This document shows, one piece after another, positions 44,127 to 52,732 of a DNA stretch of 64,000 nucleotides (its first letter is position 1; every line of letters starts with the position of its first letter). The position numbers and the translations under genes were made by a program. The notes below the pieces were generated by a model. The model was not told the origin of the DNA. It did not search any database and saw only the letters and a list, made by a program, of their open reading frames with translations. This DNA is from Rhodoblastus sp963727035 (GTDB lineage Bacteria > Pseudomonadota > Alphaproteobacteria > Rhizobiales > Beijerinckiaceae). The DNA lies in NCBI GenBank assembly GCA_963727035.1, contig CAVSEY010000005.1, forward strand, positions 273,062-337,061. Reading direction: 5' to 3'.

Positions 44127-46334
44127 TCATCCCTGTTCGTTCTTGTGCCGTCCGACCTTTTTCTGCAGGCTTTTGGGGCTGGACTCGCGCAGCGCCTTGC
44201 CGCGCCCCGAAAGCGACGGATTGGTCATGAAATATTTGTGGACGTTGAAATGCTCCTCGTTCGGGCCGCATTCGACCCGCACGCTCGAACCGTCCGGCAG
44301 GATGCGGTAGGATTGCCGGTTGTCGATCAGATTGGCGAGCAGGATCTGCTCGAGCACCTGTTCGTGGGTGGTCGCATTGGTCACCGGCATCAGAACCTCG
44401 ACGCGGCGGTCGAGATTGCGCTGCATGAGGTCGGCGGAGGAAATATAGACCGCCGCCTTGCCGTGGGGCAGACCGTGGCCGTCGCCGAAGGCGTAGATGC
44501 GCGAATGTTCGAGGAAGCGCCCGATCACCGATTTGGCGCGGATATTTTCGGAGAGGCCCGGAATGCCGGGGCGCAGGCAGCAGATGCCGCGCACCACCAG
44601 ATCGATCGACACGCCGGCCTGGCTCGCCGCGTAGAAGGCGTCGATGATTTCCGGATCGACCAGGGCGTTGCACTTGGCCCAGATCGCGGCGGGGCGCCCC
44701 GCCTTGGCGTGGGCGATCTCCTGCGCGACATGGTCGAGCAGTTTCTTCTTGAGCGAGAAGGGCGAGACCGCCATGCGCTCCAGCCCCGCCGGCTCGGCGT
44801 ATCCGGTGATGAAATTGAAGATGCGCAACACGTCGCGCGCGATCGCCGGATCGGCGGTGAACAGCGAAATGTCGGTGTAAACCTTGGCGGTGATCGGATG
44901 GTAATTGCCGGTCCCGATATGGCAGTAGGTGACGAGCGCGCCCGCCTCGCGGCGCACCACCATCGATAATTTGGCGTGGGTCTTCAGCTCGATGAAGCCG
45001 AACACCACCTGCGCGCCGGCCCGCTCCAGGTCGCGCGCCCAGCGGATATTGGCCTCTTCGTCGAAACGCGCCTTCAGCTCGACCAGAGCCGTGACCGATT
45101 TGCCGGCCTCCGCCGCCTCGATCAGGGCGCGGACGATGGGGCTGTCGGACGAAGTGCGGTAGAGGGTCTGCTTGATCGCCACGACATTCGGGTCGCGCGC
45201 CGCCTGCATCAGGAATTGCACCACCACGTCGAAGGATTCGTAGGGGTGGTGGACGACGAGGTCCTTCTGCTTGATGGCCAGGAAACAGTCGCCGCCATTG
45301 TCGCGCACCCGCTCGGGGAAACGCGCGGTATAGGAGGAGAATTTGAGGTCGGGGCGCGGCAGGCTGACGACCTCGGACAGGTCCTTCATCGCCAGCATGC
45401 CGTCGAGCGCGATGACATCCTCGGCGGGAACGTCAAGCTCCTCGGCGACGAATACGCGCAGGTCGTTGGGCATGTGTGAATCGGTTTCGAGCCGGATCAC
45501 CGAGCCACGCCGGCGCCGCTTCAGCGCGGTCTCGAACAGGCGCACCAGGTCTTCCGCCTCTTCCTCGACTTCGAGATCGCTGTCGCGGATCACCCGGAAG
45601 ACGCCCTGCGCCTTGACCTGATAGCCGGGGAACAATTTCTGGATATGGGTGAAGATCACCGATTCCAGCAGAACCAGCCGCACGCCCTCGCCGGCCGCGT
45701 CGGGCAGGCGGATGAAGCGTTCGATCATGTTCGGCATGCGCACCAGGGCCTGCATCCGCGCGCCCGTCGGGCCGTGGATGAGGTCGAACGCCAAAGTGAG
45801 GCCGAGATTGGGGATGAAGGGGAATGGATGGGCAGGATCGACTGCGAGCGGCGTCAGGACCGGGAAAATGTGCTGGAAGAAATGATCGTCGAGCCAGAGC
45901 CTTTCGGCCTTTTTGAGCGACGCCGGGTCGACAAAAAAGACATGCTCGACCTTCAGCAACTCCTCCAGTTGGCGCCACAGTCCGACCTGGGTCTGGGCCA
46001 GTTCGGAGACGCGGGCGTTGATGAGCGGCAATTGCTCTTCCGGCAACAGGCCGTCGTCGGAGGGCGTTTCGACGCCGCTGCGCACCTGCCCGGAAATGCC
46101 GGCGACGCGGACCATGAAGAATTCGTCGAGATTGTTGGCCGAGATCGACACGAAGCGCAAGCGCTCCAGCAGCGGATGGCTGGCGTTGGCGGCCTCCAGC
46201 AGCACGCGGCGGTTGAATTCGAGCCAGGACAATTCGCGATTGATGAATCTCTTGGACGACGTGCGCAGAGCCTCGCCCGCCGCCGCGTCGCCGTTCGATT
46301 GCGCCGCCTGAATGTCCACGATCGCGTCGGTCAT
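44127..46334 (-). CDS. ppk1: Polyphosphate kinase PPK1
   Basis: 735 residues, full length. N-terminal FINRELSWLEFNRRVLLEA is the family start. Catalytic-His motifs are TYCHIGTGNYHP and LEHSRIYAFGDGHG, and the phospholipase-D-like fold shows VELKARFDEEANI. It makes long-chain polyphosphate from ATP. In operon with ppx; no Pho box was found in its upstream 70 bases. Confidence 0.97.
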   Translation of the reverse strand: MTDAIVDIQAAQSNGDAAAGEALRTSSKRFINRELSWLEFNRRVLLEAANASHPLLERLRFVSISANNLDEFFMVRVAGISGQVRSGVETPSDDGLLPEEQLPLINARVSELAQTQVGLWRQLEELLKVEHVFFVDPASLKKAERLWLDDHFFQHIFPVLTPLAVDPAHPFPFIPNLGLTLAFDLIHGPTGARMQALVRMPNMIERFIRLPDAAGEGVRLVLLESVIFTHIQKLFPGYQVKAQGVFRVIRDSDLEVEEEAEDLVRLFETALKRRRRGSVIRLETDSHMPNDLRVFVAEELDVPAEDVIALDGMLAMKDLSEVVSLPRPDLKFSSYTARFPERVRDNGGDCFLAIKQKDLVVHHPYESFDVVVQFLMQAARDPNVVAIKQTLYRTSSDSPIVRALIEAAEAGKSVTALVELKARFDEEANIRWARDLERAGAQVVFGFIELKTHAKLSMVVRREAGALVTYCHIGTGNYHPITAKVYTDISLFTADPAIARDVLRIFNFITGYAEPAGLERMAVSPFSLKKKLLDHVAQEIAHAKAGRPAAIWAKCNALVDPEIIDAFYAASQAGVSIDLVVRGICCLRPGIPGLSENIRAKSVIGRFLEHSRIYAFGDGHGLPHGKAAVYISSADLMQRNLDRRVEVLMPVTNATTHEQVLEQILLANLIDNRQSYRILPDGSSVRVECGPNEEHFNVHKYFMTNPSLSGRGKALRESSPKSLQKKVGRHKNEQG

Positions 46335-46406
46335 GTTTTCTCGTCGCCTGTTTCGGTCAATTCCAAAAATATTGCGTGACAGGATTCGCCCCGGCGCGGC
46401 GATCCG

Positions 46407-47105
46407 TCAATGATCCTCGTCATGATCGCCCGAAGCGGCGAGCAATTCGGCGGCCAGCGCGCGGGTGACCGGGCGCCCGCGCGCCAGGCCCTCGGCGTCG
46501 AGCGCCGCGACGATGTCCTGCGCCGCGGCGATGGACCGGTCGAGCCTCAAGGCGAGATAATCGATGAGATTGGCCTCGACCTTGATCTGACGGTCCTGAA
46601 ACAATTTGACCAGGATCGCGCGCAGGAAGTCCTCGTCGGGCTCGTCGATCGCCACGCTCGGCGCCCGGCGCAGGCGCGAGAGCAAATCCTTCGTGCGCAG
46701 GCCCCAGGCGTCCGGCGCCTTGCGCGCGGTGATCAGCAGGAAGGTCCCGCGCTCCATCGCCAGATTGATGAGATGAAACAATTCCTTCTCGCGCAAGTCA
46801 CTCTCGGGCAAGACTCGCCGGTCCGCGTCCTCGACGAGCAGCGCCGGCGCCTTGAGCAGATCGGGCAGCGCGGCGAGTTCGAGGCTTTGGGCCGGAACGG
46901 CGGTCGCGCCGGCGCGCCGCGCCCAGACCGCGCCGAGATGGCTTTTCCCCGCCCCCGGCGGGCCGGTGAGCACCAGCAGGCGATGGGGCCAGCCGGGCCA
47001 CAGGCCCAACATCGCCAGCGCCTCGCGGTTGGACGGCGCGGCCAGAAAGTCCTCCTCCGCGTAATTCAGCCGATGCGGCAGGTCGAGCGGCAATTGCCCG
47101 ATCAT
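46407..47105 (-). CDS. hdaA: DnaA-like regulator HdaA
   Basis: 232 residues. It resembles the AAA+ domain of DnaA but lacks DNA-binding domain IV. Starts with the clamp-binding-like IGQLPLDLPHRLNYAEEDFL (QLPLDL is the beta-clamp peptide). Walker A is TGPPGAGKSHLG, Walker B-like LLVEDADR, sensor regions ITARKAPDAWGLRTKDLLSR. With the clamp it promotes DnaA-ATP hydrolysis, preventing re-initiation. ATGA overlap with the upstream permease gene at 47102-47105. Confidence 0.9.
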   Translation of the reverse strand: MIGQLPLDLPHRLNYAEEDFLAAPSNREALAMLGLWPGWPHRLLVLTGPPGAGKSHLGAVWARRAGATAVPAQSLELAALPDLLKAPALLVEDADRRVLPESDLREKELFHLINLAMERGTFLLITARKAPDAWGLRTKDLLSRLRRAPSVAIDEPDEDFLRAILVKLFQDRQIKVEANLIDYLALRLDRSIAAAQDIVAALDAEGLARGRPVTRALAAELLAASGDHDEDH

Positions 47106-48208
47106 GCGGAGTCGAGGCCTATGCCGCTGAACAAGGCGCTCTGCTTGTATCGCCGCACCGCGAAACGGATCACCACGCCCATCGCGGCGGCCAGCGGCAC
47201 GGCGAGGATCATGCCGCTGACCCCCATCAAGCTGCCGAAGGCGAAAAGCGCGAAGATGAGCCAGACCGGATGAAGCCCGACCGACTTGCCCACCAATTTG
47301 GGCGAGAGCACATTGCCCTCAAGGAACTGTCCCGAACCGACCACCAGCAGCGCCAGCCCCAGCAAGCCGAGATGCGGCCAACCCTGGACCAGCGCCACGA
47401 TCACCGAGAAGACCAGGGCGACGGTCGAACCGACATAGGGGATGAAACTCAGGAAGCCCGCCGAAATGCCGATGAAAAAGCCAAAATTCAGGCCGATCAG
47501 GGTGAGGCCGAGGCCATACCACGTCCCCAGGAACAGGCAGACCAGCGACTGGCCGCGCAAAAAACCGGAGAGCGCGCGGTCGATTTCGCCGGCGAGCGTG
47601 AAGGCGGTGGCGCGATAGCGCGGCGGAATCAGGCTGCGGAGGTTCGAAACCATCTCGGGCCAGGACAGCAGGAGATAGAAGGTCACCACCGGCGTGACCA
47701 CGACCAGGGCGATGATCCCGACCAGGGCCTGCCCGCCGGTCCATAGCGAGCGCAGGAAATTGCCGAGATATTGCGTGCCCTGCCCGACAAAGCCGCCCAG
47801 CGTCTTCTGCAGTTCGTCAGCGCTGGCGGGCAGATCGACGCCGTATTTCTTGAGCCAGTCGCCGCCATAATTCTGCATCAACTTGGCGATCTCGCCTGCG
47901 ATCAGGCTTTGCAGCTTGTTGGCGTAATCGGGCAAGGATTTGGCGAAGCCGACGAGCTGCCGGCCGAGGATGGGACCCAGGGTGAAGATCAGGACGGCGT
48001 TCAGGATCAGGAAGATCGCGAGAATGACCAAAGTCGCGGCAAGACGGTTGAGGCCCAGCCGCTGCAGGCGCGTCACCACCGGATCGAGCACATAGCCGAG
48101 CGCCAGCGACGCGATGAAGGGCGCGAGAACACTGGCGAACATATAGCCGCCGACGCCGAAGAGAATCAGCATGGCCAGCCAGAAAGCGATCTGCCATTCA
48201 ATGCGCAT
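47102..48208 (-). CDS. AI-2E/PerM family membrane permease
   Basis: 368 residues from ATG 48208 (GGGAGGAG ahead); a longer frame reaches 48268 without need. Eight helices, with the family hallmarks DPVVTRLQRLGLNRLAATLV, PVVTFYLLLSWPEMVSNL and GISAGFLSFIPYVGSTVALV. Transported compound unknown; members include AI-2 exporters and Na+/H+ antiporters. Co-transcribed with hdaA, a gene order common in Alphaproteobacteria (purM-purN-CDP-alcohol transferase-perM-hdaA-ppk). Confidence 0.9.
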   Translation of the reverse strand: MRIEWQIAFWLAMLILFGVGGYMFASVLAPFIASLALGYVLDPVVTRLQRLGLNRLAATLVILAIFLILNAVLIFTLGPILGRQLVGFAKSLPDYANKLQSLIAGEIAKLMQNYGGDWLKKYGVDLPASADELQKTLGGFVGQGTQYLGNFLRSLWTGGQALVGIIALVVVTPVVTFYLLLSWPEMVSNLRSLIPPRYRATAFTLAGEIDRALSGFLRGQSLVCLFLGTWYGLGLTLIGLNFGFFIGISAGFLSFIPYVGSTVALVFSVIVALVQGWPHLGLLGLALLVVGSGQFLEGNVLSPKLVGKSVGLHPVWLIFALFAFGSLMGVSGMILAVPLAAAMGVVIRFAVRRYKQSALFSGIGLDSA

Positions 48209-48236
48209 GGACCGCGCTCCTCCCAGCCGCTTAGTG

Positions 48237-48286
48237 GCGCATATTCCTTTTTTTCGAAAAGTCTTCAACTTTTCGGGAATATGCGC
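48237..48286. repeat. Nested extragenic palindrome
   Basis: Outer pair GCGCATATTCC / GGAATATGCGC (48237-48247 with 48276-48286, 11 bp perfect) encloses inner pair CGAAAAG / CTTTTCG (48255-48261 with 48269-48275). A run of seven T/A (48248-48254) follows the first arm. It could form a cruciform and may end the CDP-alcohol transcript. Confidence 0.75.
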
Positions 48287-48844
48287 TCAGGCGCTCATAT
48301 GCGTCATCCAGCGTTTGAAATAGGCCGCGAGCGAGGCCAAGGTCAATGCCGCGACGGCCCATTCCGCGGCCGTCGCCCAGACGCCGCGCGGCCAGCCGAA
48401 GGCGAGCGCGGCAAGCAACGCCGCGACGAGGGCGAGCTGGGCGAACGTATTGGCCTTGGAGATCGCCAAAGGATGGATTTCCATGGGCCGGTCGAGCAGC
48501 CAGGACAGGATGACCGCGCCGATGATCATCACATCGCGCGAGACGACAAGCAGCGCCAGCGCCATCGGCAGTTCCCCGACGATCGCCAGGGTCACGAAAT
48601 CGCAGATCAGCAAGGCCTTGTCGGCGATGGCGTCGAGATAGGCGCCAAGCTCCGAGCGCAGGTCGAAGCGCCGGGCGACCCAGCCGTCAAGCGCGTCGGA
48701 AACGCCGGCGACGAGAAAGACCGCCAAAGCCTCGGGCCAGCGGCGGGACGCGATCATGTCCACGCTGACCGGGACCAGCGCCAGCCGTCCAAGGCTGATG
48801 AGATTGGGCAGGAAGACGAACCATTTTCTGTTCATGATCGACAA
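48287..48844 (-). CDS. CDP-alcohol phosphatidyltransferase
   Basis: 185 residues, five to six helices. The CDP-OH motif D-G-x2-A-R-x8-G-x3-D-x3-D is exact: DALDGWVARRFDLRSELG then AYLDAIADKA. This enzyme transfers a phosphatidyl group from CDP-diacylglycerol to an alcohol (glycerol-3-phosphate or another). Divergent from purM, 136 bases apart. The short size and gene context match the PgsA-like paralogue found next to purMN in Rhizobiales. Confidence 0.9.
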   Translation of the reverse strand: MSIMNRKWFVFLPNLISLGRLALVPVSVDMIASRRWPEALAVFLVAGVSDALDGWVARRFDLRSELGAYLDAIADKALLICDFVTLAIVGELPMALALLVVSRDVMIIGAVILSWLLDRPMEIHPLAISKANTFAQLALVAALLAALAFGWPRGVWATAAEWAVAALTLASLAAYFKRWMTHMSA

Positions 48845-48980
48845 TTCGCTCGAAGGCGGTCGGGCGGCCGCCCGGAACTATAAAACCCGCGCGCAAGCGC
48901 CGGCAAGCGCCGCGCCGGGCGCGAGCCTTGCCAGCAAAAGCATGAGCGGCTAGAGCAACCGGATCAAGGAAGGATTTCGC

Positions 48981-50069
48981 ATGACCCAGCCCGGCGACAA
49001 GACCGAGGGCCTGACCTATTCGCAGGCCGGCGTCGACATCGACGCCGGCGCCCGCATGGTCGATCTGATCAAGCCGCTGGTGCGCGCCACGCGGCGGCGC
49101 GGCGCCGACGCCGAGATCGGCGGCTTCGGCGGCCTGTTCGACCTGAAAGCCGCCGGTTTCGCCGATCCGATCCTGGTCGCGGCCAACGACGGCGTCGGCA
49201 CCAAGGTGAAAATCGCCGTCGAGAGCGGCATTCATGGCACGGTCGGGATCGACCTCGTCGCCATGTGCGTCAATGATCTGGTCGTCCAGGGCGCCGAGCC
49301 CCTGTTCTTCCTCGACTATTTCGCCACCGGCCAGCTGAACCCGGAGATCGGCGCGGAAATCGTCAAGGGCATCGCCGCCGGTTGCCTTGAGGCGGGCGCG
49401 GCGCTGATCGGCGGCGAGACCGCCGAAATGCCGGGCGTCTATTCGCGCGGCGATTACGACCTCGCCGGCTTCGCCGTCGGCGCCGCCGAGCGCGGCGATC
49501 TTCTCCCGCGCGGAAACATTTCCGCCGGCGACGTTTTGTTCGGCCTGCGCGCCTCGGGCGTTCATTCCAACGGCTTTTCGCTGGTGCGCAAGATCGTCGA
49601 GCGCGCCGGCCTGAAATGGTCCGACCCCGCTCCTTTCGCGCCGGCCAAAAACCTCGCCGAGGCCCTGCTGGAGCCGACTCGCATCTATGTGAAGCCGCTG
49701 CTGGCGAGTTTGCGTAAGACGCAAGGCATCAAGGCCTTCGCCCATATCACCGGCGGCGGCTATCCGGAAAATATTCCGCGCGTCCTGCCCGAGGGCCTGG
49801 GCGCCCATGTCCACCTCGACGCCATTCCGGTCCTGCCGGTGTTCAAATGGCTGGCGGCGGCGGGCGGGGTCGCCGAGCGCGAAATGCTGCGGACCTTCAA
49901 TTGCGGGATCGGCATGATCGTCGTCGCCGACATGCCTCGTGCGGCGGAGGTCGAGGAGGCCCTGCGCGACTCGGGCGAAAACCCGGTCCGCCTCGGCCAT
50001 GTCGTGGCGGCCAAAAGCATCGCCGGGGTGTGCGAACGCGTCACCTTCGGCGGAAAGCTTGCGTTGTGA
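48981..50069 (+). CDS. purM: Phosphoribosylformylglycinamidine cyclo-ligase
   Basis: 362 residues. It closes the imidazole ring in purine synthesis (FGAM to AIR). GLTYSQAGVDIDAGARMVDL and the ATP-site VAANDGVGTKVKIAVE, ALIGGETAEMPGVY, and AHITGGGYPENIPRVLPEGLGAHVHL are family motifs. Overlaps purN as GTGA. Confidence 0.97.
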   Translation: MTQPGDKTEGLTYSQAGVDIDAGARMVDLIKPLVRATRRRGADAEIGGFGGLFDLKAAGFADPILVAANDGVGTKVKIAVESGIHGTVGIDLVAMCVNDLVVQGAEPLFFLDYFATGQLNPEIGAEIVKGIAAGCLEAGAALIGGETAEMPGVYSRGDYDLAGFAVGAAERGDLLPRGNISAGDVLFGLRASGVHSNGFSLVRKIVERAGLKWSDPAPFAPAKNLAEALLEPTRIYVKPLLASLRKTQGIKAFAHITGGGYPENIPRVLPEGLGAHVHLDAIPVLPVFKWLAAAGGVAEREMLRTFNCGIGMIVVADMPRAAEVEEALRDSGENPVRLGHVVAAKSIAGVCERVTFGGKLAL

Positions 50070-50722
50070 CTTTTTCCCGCAAGCGCGTCGGCGTGCTGAT
50101 CTCGGGGCGCGGCTCCAACATGCGCTCGCTGGTCGAAGCGGCGCGCGCGCCGGAATTTCCCGCCGGGATCGCCCTGGTCCTGTCCAATATCGCGGACGCC
50201 GCGGGGCTGGAATTCGCCCAGAAACAGGGAATCGCGACGGCGGTCGTCGATCACAAGTCTTTCGCCGACCGCGAAAGTTTTGAGCGCGCGATGCACGAGA
50301 CGCTGGTCGCCCATGGCGTCGAAATCGTCTGCCTCGCCGGCTTCATGCGCCTGCTGACGCCGTGGTTCGTCGAGCAATGGCGCGGCCGCATGCTCAATAT
50401 CCATCCGGCCCTGCTGCCGTCCTTCCGCGGCCTCCACACCCACGCGCGCGCGCTTGAGGAAGGCGTGAAAATTCACGGCGCCACCGTGCATTTCGTCGTC
50501 CCGGAAGTGGACGCCGGCCCGATCGTCGTTCAGGCCGCCGTGCCGGTGCTGAGCGACGACACGCCCGACGCGCTCGGCGCGCGGGTGCTGGCGCAGGAGC
50601 ACCTTATCTATCCCCTGGCGCTGAAACTCGTCGCCAGCGGCGCCGCGCGGATCGAAGGCCCGCGCGTGCTGATCGAGGGCGAACCGTCGGCTCCCGAAGC
50701 ACTGCTCTGGCCGCGCGCTTGA
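50066..50722 (+). CDS. purN: Phosphoribosylglycinamide formyltransferase
   Basis: 218 residues from GTG 50066, overlapping the purM stop. Formyltransferase using 10-formyl-THF. RVGVLISGRGSNMRSLVEAA is the GAR-binding loop; catalytic Asn-His-Asp are in MLNIHPALLPSFRGLHTHARA and HFVVPEVDAGPIVVQAAV. Intact. Confidence 0.96.
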   Translation: MTFSRKRVGVLISGRGSNMRSLVEAARAPEFPAGIALVLSNIADAAGLEFAQKQGIATAVVDHKSFADRESFERAMHETLVAHGVEIVCLAGFMRLLTPWFVEQWRGRMLNIHPALLPSFRGLHTHARALEEGVKIHGATVHFVVPEVDAGPIVVQAAVPVLSDDTPDALGARVLAQEHLIYPLALKLVASGAARIEGPRVLIEGEPSAPEALLWPRA

Positions 50723-50762
50723 ACTCAATAAACGAAAAGCTCATCCTCGCCGCGCAGGGGGG

Positions 50763-51473
50763 ATGACAATGATCACGTTACATGTTTTTGGGCCTTCCAT
50801 GGGCCTGCCCGACGGCAGCCCTTTCGTCATGAAGGCGATGGCCCTGCTGCAAATCGCCGGGCTCGAATACCGGACGAAGCGGGACGCCCCGTTCAAGGCG
50901 CCCAAGGGCAAATTGCCCTTCATCGACGACGACGGCGAGAACATTGCCGATTCCACCTTCATCCGCTTCCACATCGAGAAGAAATACGGCTTCGACTACG
51001 ATTTCGGCCTGACGCCCGAACAAAAGGCGAAAGCCTGGGCGCTCGAAAAATTGTGCGAGGACCATCTCTATTGGCTGGTGGTGATCGACCGCTGGCTGGA
51101 CGACGAAAATTTCGCCAAGGGACCCGCGCATTTTTTCGATTCTGCGCCGGCGCCGGTGCGGCCGTTCCTGCGCCGCATGGTGCGCGGCAAGATCCGCAAG
51201 GCGGCCTACGCCCAGGGCCTGTACCGCCATGGCCCGGAGGAGCGGCGCGAACTCGCGCGGCGCGGCGTCGCCGCCTGCGCGGCCCTGCTCGGCGACGGGC
51301 CTTTTCTGTTCGGCGACGAGCCGCGCGGCGCCGACGCGACCTTCGGCGCTTTTGCGATGAGCGGGCTTTCCCCCCTCGTCAACAGCGCGGCGCGCGATGC
51401 GATGGAAGCGGCCCCCAATCTCGTCGCCTATGCGAAACGGATCGAAGCGCGCTTTTTCCCTGCCCAAGGATGA
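50763..51473 (+). CDS. Glutathione S-transferase family protein (metaxin-like)
   Basis: 236 residues. N-terminal thioredoxin-like half: HVFGPSMGLPDGSPFVMKAMALLQIAGLEY and KGKLPFIDDDGENIADSTFI (cis-Pro and Ser/Asp glutathione contact). The C-terminal helical half contains FGDEPRGADATFGAFAMS, the N-capping box. The N-terminal Cys/Ser typical of classical enzymes is replaced by a longer loop, as in the metaxin-like/Fax group. Substrate unknown. Starts ATG 50763 (GGGGGGATGACA). Confidence 0.85.
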   Translation: MTMITLHVFGPSMGLPDGSPFVMKAMALLQIAGLEYRTKRDAPFKAPKGKLPFIDDDGENIADSTFIRFHIEKKYGFDYDFGLTPEQKAKAWALEKLCEDHLYWLVVIDRWLDDENFAKGPAHFFDSAPAPVRPFLRRMVRGKIRKAAYAQGLYRHGPEERRELARRGVAACAALLGDGPFLFGDEPRGADATFGAFAMSGLSPLVNSAARDAMEAAPNLVAYAKRIEARFFPAQG

Positions 51474-51502
51474 GAAAAGGGCCGCCCTCGCCGGGCGGCC
51501 CT
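51474..51502 (-). terminator. Rho-independent terminator between GST and rlpA
   Basis: 10-bp perfect stem AGGGCCGCCC / GGGCGGCCCT (51478-51487 with 51493-51502) with a 5-base loop. On the minus strand it is followed by TTTCTCA, so it ends the rlpA transcript; the plus side has CTCTCATT and may act weakly for the GST gene. Confidence 0.75.
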
Positions 51503-51534
51503 CTCATTCCCTTGGATGTCCGTTCCAGAAAAGA

Positions 51535-51882
51535 TCAGAGTGTCGAAACGTGGACGCGGGCGACGCCGGCATGGCGCATGCCGAGCACGTTGGCCGCGCC
51601 GGTGGAGACGTCGATGATCCGGCCGCGCACGAAGGGGCCGCGATCGTTGATCGTCACGACCGCCGAGCGGCCGTTGGAAAGGTTGGTGACGCGCACTTTC
51701 GTGCCGAAGGGCAGCGACCGATGCGCGGCCGTGAGGGAGCCGACATGACCGCCGCTGGCGGTGTGGCCCCTGCCTGAATAGTAGGACGCCTTGCCGGACC
51801 AGCCTTGCGCCTGAGCAGGCAAGGAAAGGAATGACATACCGATACACGCACTTACAATAGCTAACTTAATCAATGCATACAC
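51535..51882 (-). CDS. rlpA: RlpA-like double-psi beta-barrel protein
   Basis: 115 residues. Signal peptide (MYALIKLAIVSACIGMSFLS ending AQA) then the DPBB domain with GKASYYSGRGHTASGG, RSLPFGTKVRVTNLSNGRS, VVTINDRGPFVRGRIIDVS and AAGV-like ending LGMRHAGVARVHV; catalytic Asp in TINDRGP as in septal lytic transglycosylases. No SPOR domain, so it is shorter than E. coli RlpA. Acts in the periplasm on naked peptidoglycan. Confidence 0.9.
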   Translation of the reverse strand: MYALIKLAIVSACIGMSFLSLPAQAQGWSGKASYYSGRGHTASGGHVGSLTAAHRSLPFGTKVRVTNLSNGRSAVVTINDRGPFVRGRIIDVSTGAANVLGMRHAGVARVHVSTL

Positions 51883-52160
51883 CTCCGTATTGTTGACGAT
51901 GGCGCAGGATTGATGCGAAATCAGGCATAAACATGACGCAAAATGTTTTATAATATTAGCAGGTTATCGTGATATACGCATGGACTTTTATTACTATACG
52001 TTTATATACGACAACATTTTTTTATTTAAATGACACAATAAACGACTTATAGCCTGTAAATTCGATGATTTGCTTTACAATATATTCGATAGTTCGAATT
52101 TTTCGCTGCAATAAGATCTGGTTCTTTCATTCTAAAGTTCACAGAAACGTGACCACCACG
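51883..52160. other. Strongly AT-rich intergenic region of about 280 bases
   Basis: Between rlpA and ndk, with runs such as ACATTTTTTTATTTAAATGAC and TTTATAATATTAGC. It stands out against the GC-rich surroundings. No ORF of note. It probably carries the rlpA promoter(s) (TATAAT-like TTATAATATTA near 51951) and could be an H-NS/MucR-type target or curved DNA. Confidence 0.45.
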
Positions 52161-52163
52161 CAA

Positions 52164-52190
52164 ACAAAACGCCGGGCTTGCGGCCCGGCG
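52164..52190 (-). terminator. Rho-independent terminator after ndk
   Basis: Stem CGCCGGGC / GCCCGGCG (52170-52177 with 52183-52190), loop of 5, followed on the minus strand by TTTTGTTTG. Confidence 0.8.
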
Positions 52191-52218
52191 TCATAGAATT
52201 GAAATCTTGGCGGTCGGT

Positions 52219-52641
52219 TCAGCCGACGATTTCGTTGCCCGAAAACCATTGCGCGATTTCCGTCGCGGCGGTTTCCGGGGCGTCGGAGCCGTGAACGGAA
52301 TTCTCGCCCATGTTCAGCGCGAAATCCTTGCGGATCGTGCCCGGATCGGCCTTTTCCGGGTTGGTCGCGCCCATCACCTCGCGGTAGCGCTTGATCGCGT
52401 CGTCGCCTTCGAGCACCTGCACGACGACCGGCGCCGCCGACATCTGCTCGACCAGTTCGCCGAAGAAGGGGCGCTCCTTGTGGACGGCGTAAAAGGTCTC
52501 GGCCTGACCGCGGGTCATGTGGACGCGCTTCTGTGCGACGATGCGCAGGCCGGCGCCCTCGATCTTGGCGTTGATCGCGCCGGTCAGGTTGCGGCGGGTC
52601 GCGTCGGGCTTGATGATGGAGAAAGTGCGTTCGATCGCCAT
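52219..52641 (-). CDS. ndk: Nucleoside diphosphate kinase
   Basis: 140 residues, standard length. MAIERTFSIIKPDATRRNLT, then KRVHMTRGQAETFYAVHKER, and the active-site His in NSVHGSDAPETAATEIAQWF. Phosphorylates NDPs to NTPs via a phosphohistidine. Ribosome-binding site not strong; ATG 52641. Confidence 0.97.
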   Translation of the reverse strand: MAIERTFSIIKPDATRRNLTGAINAKIEGAGLRIVAQKRVHMTRGQAETFYAVHKERPFFGELVEQMSAAPVVVQVLEGDDAIKRYREVMGATNPEKADPGTIRKDFALNMGENSVHGSDAPETAATEIAQWFSGNEIVG

Positions 52642-52732
52642 GGAGCGGGATTCCGTTTTCGTTATGAAGAGAAGGCGCCGCGCTTATAGACGCGGCGCCT
52701 CCTTCGGGCAAGCGCTGGCGGCGTTTTCGCCC

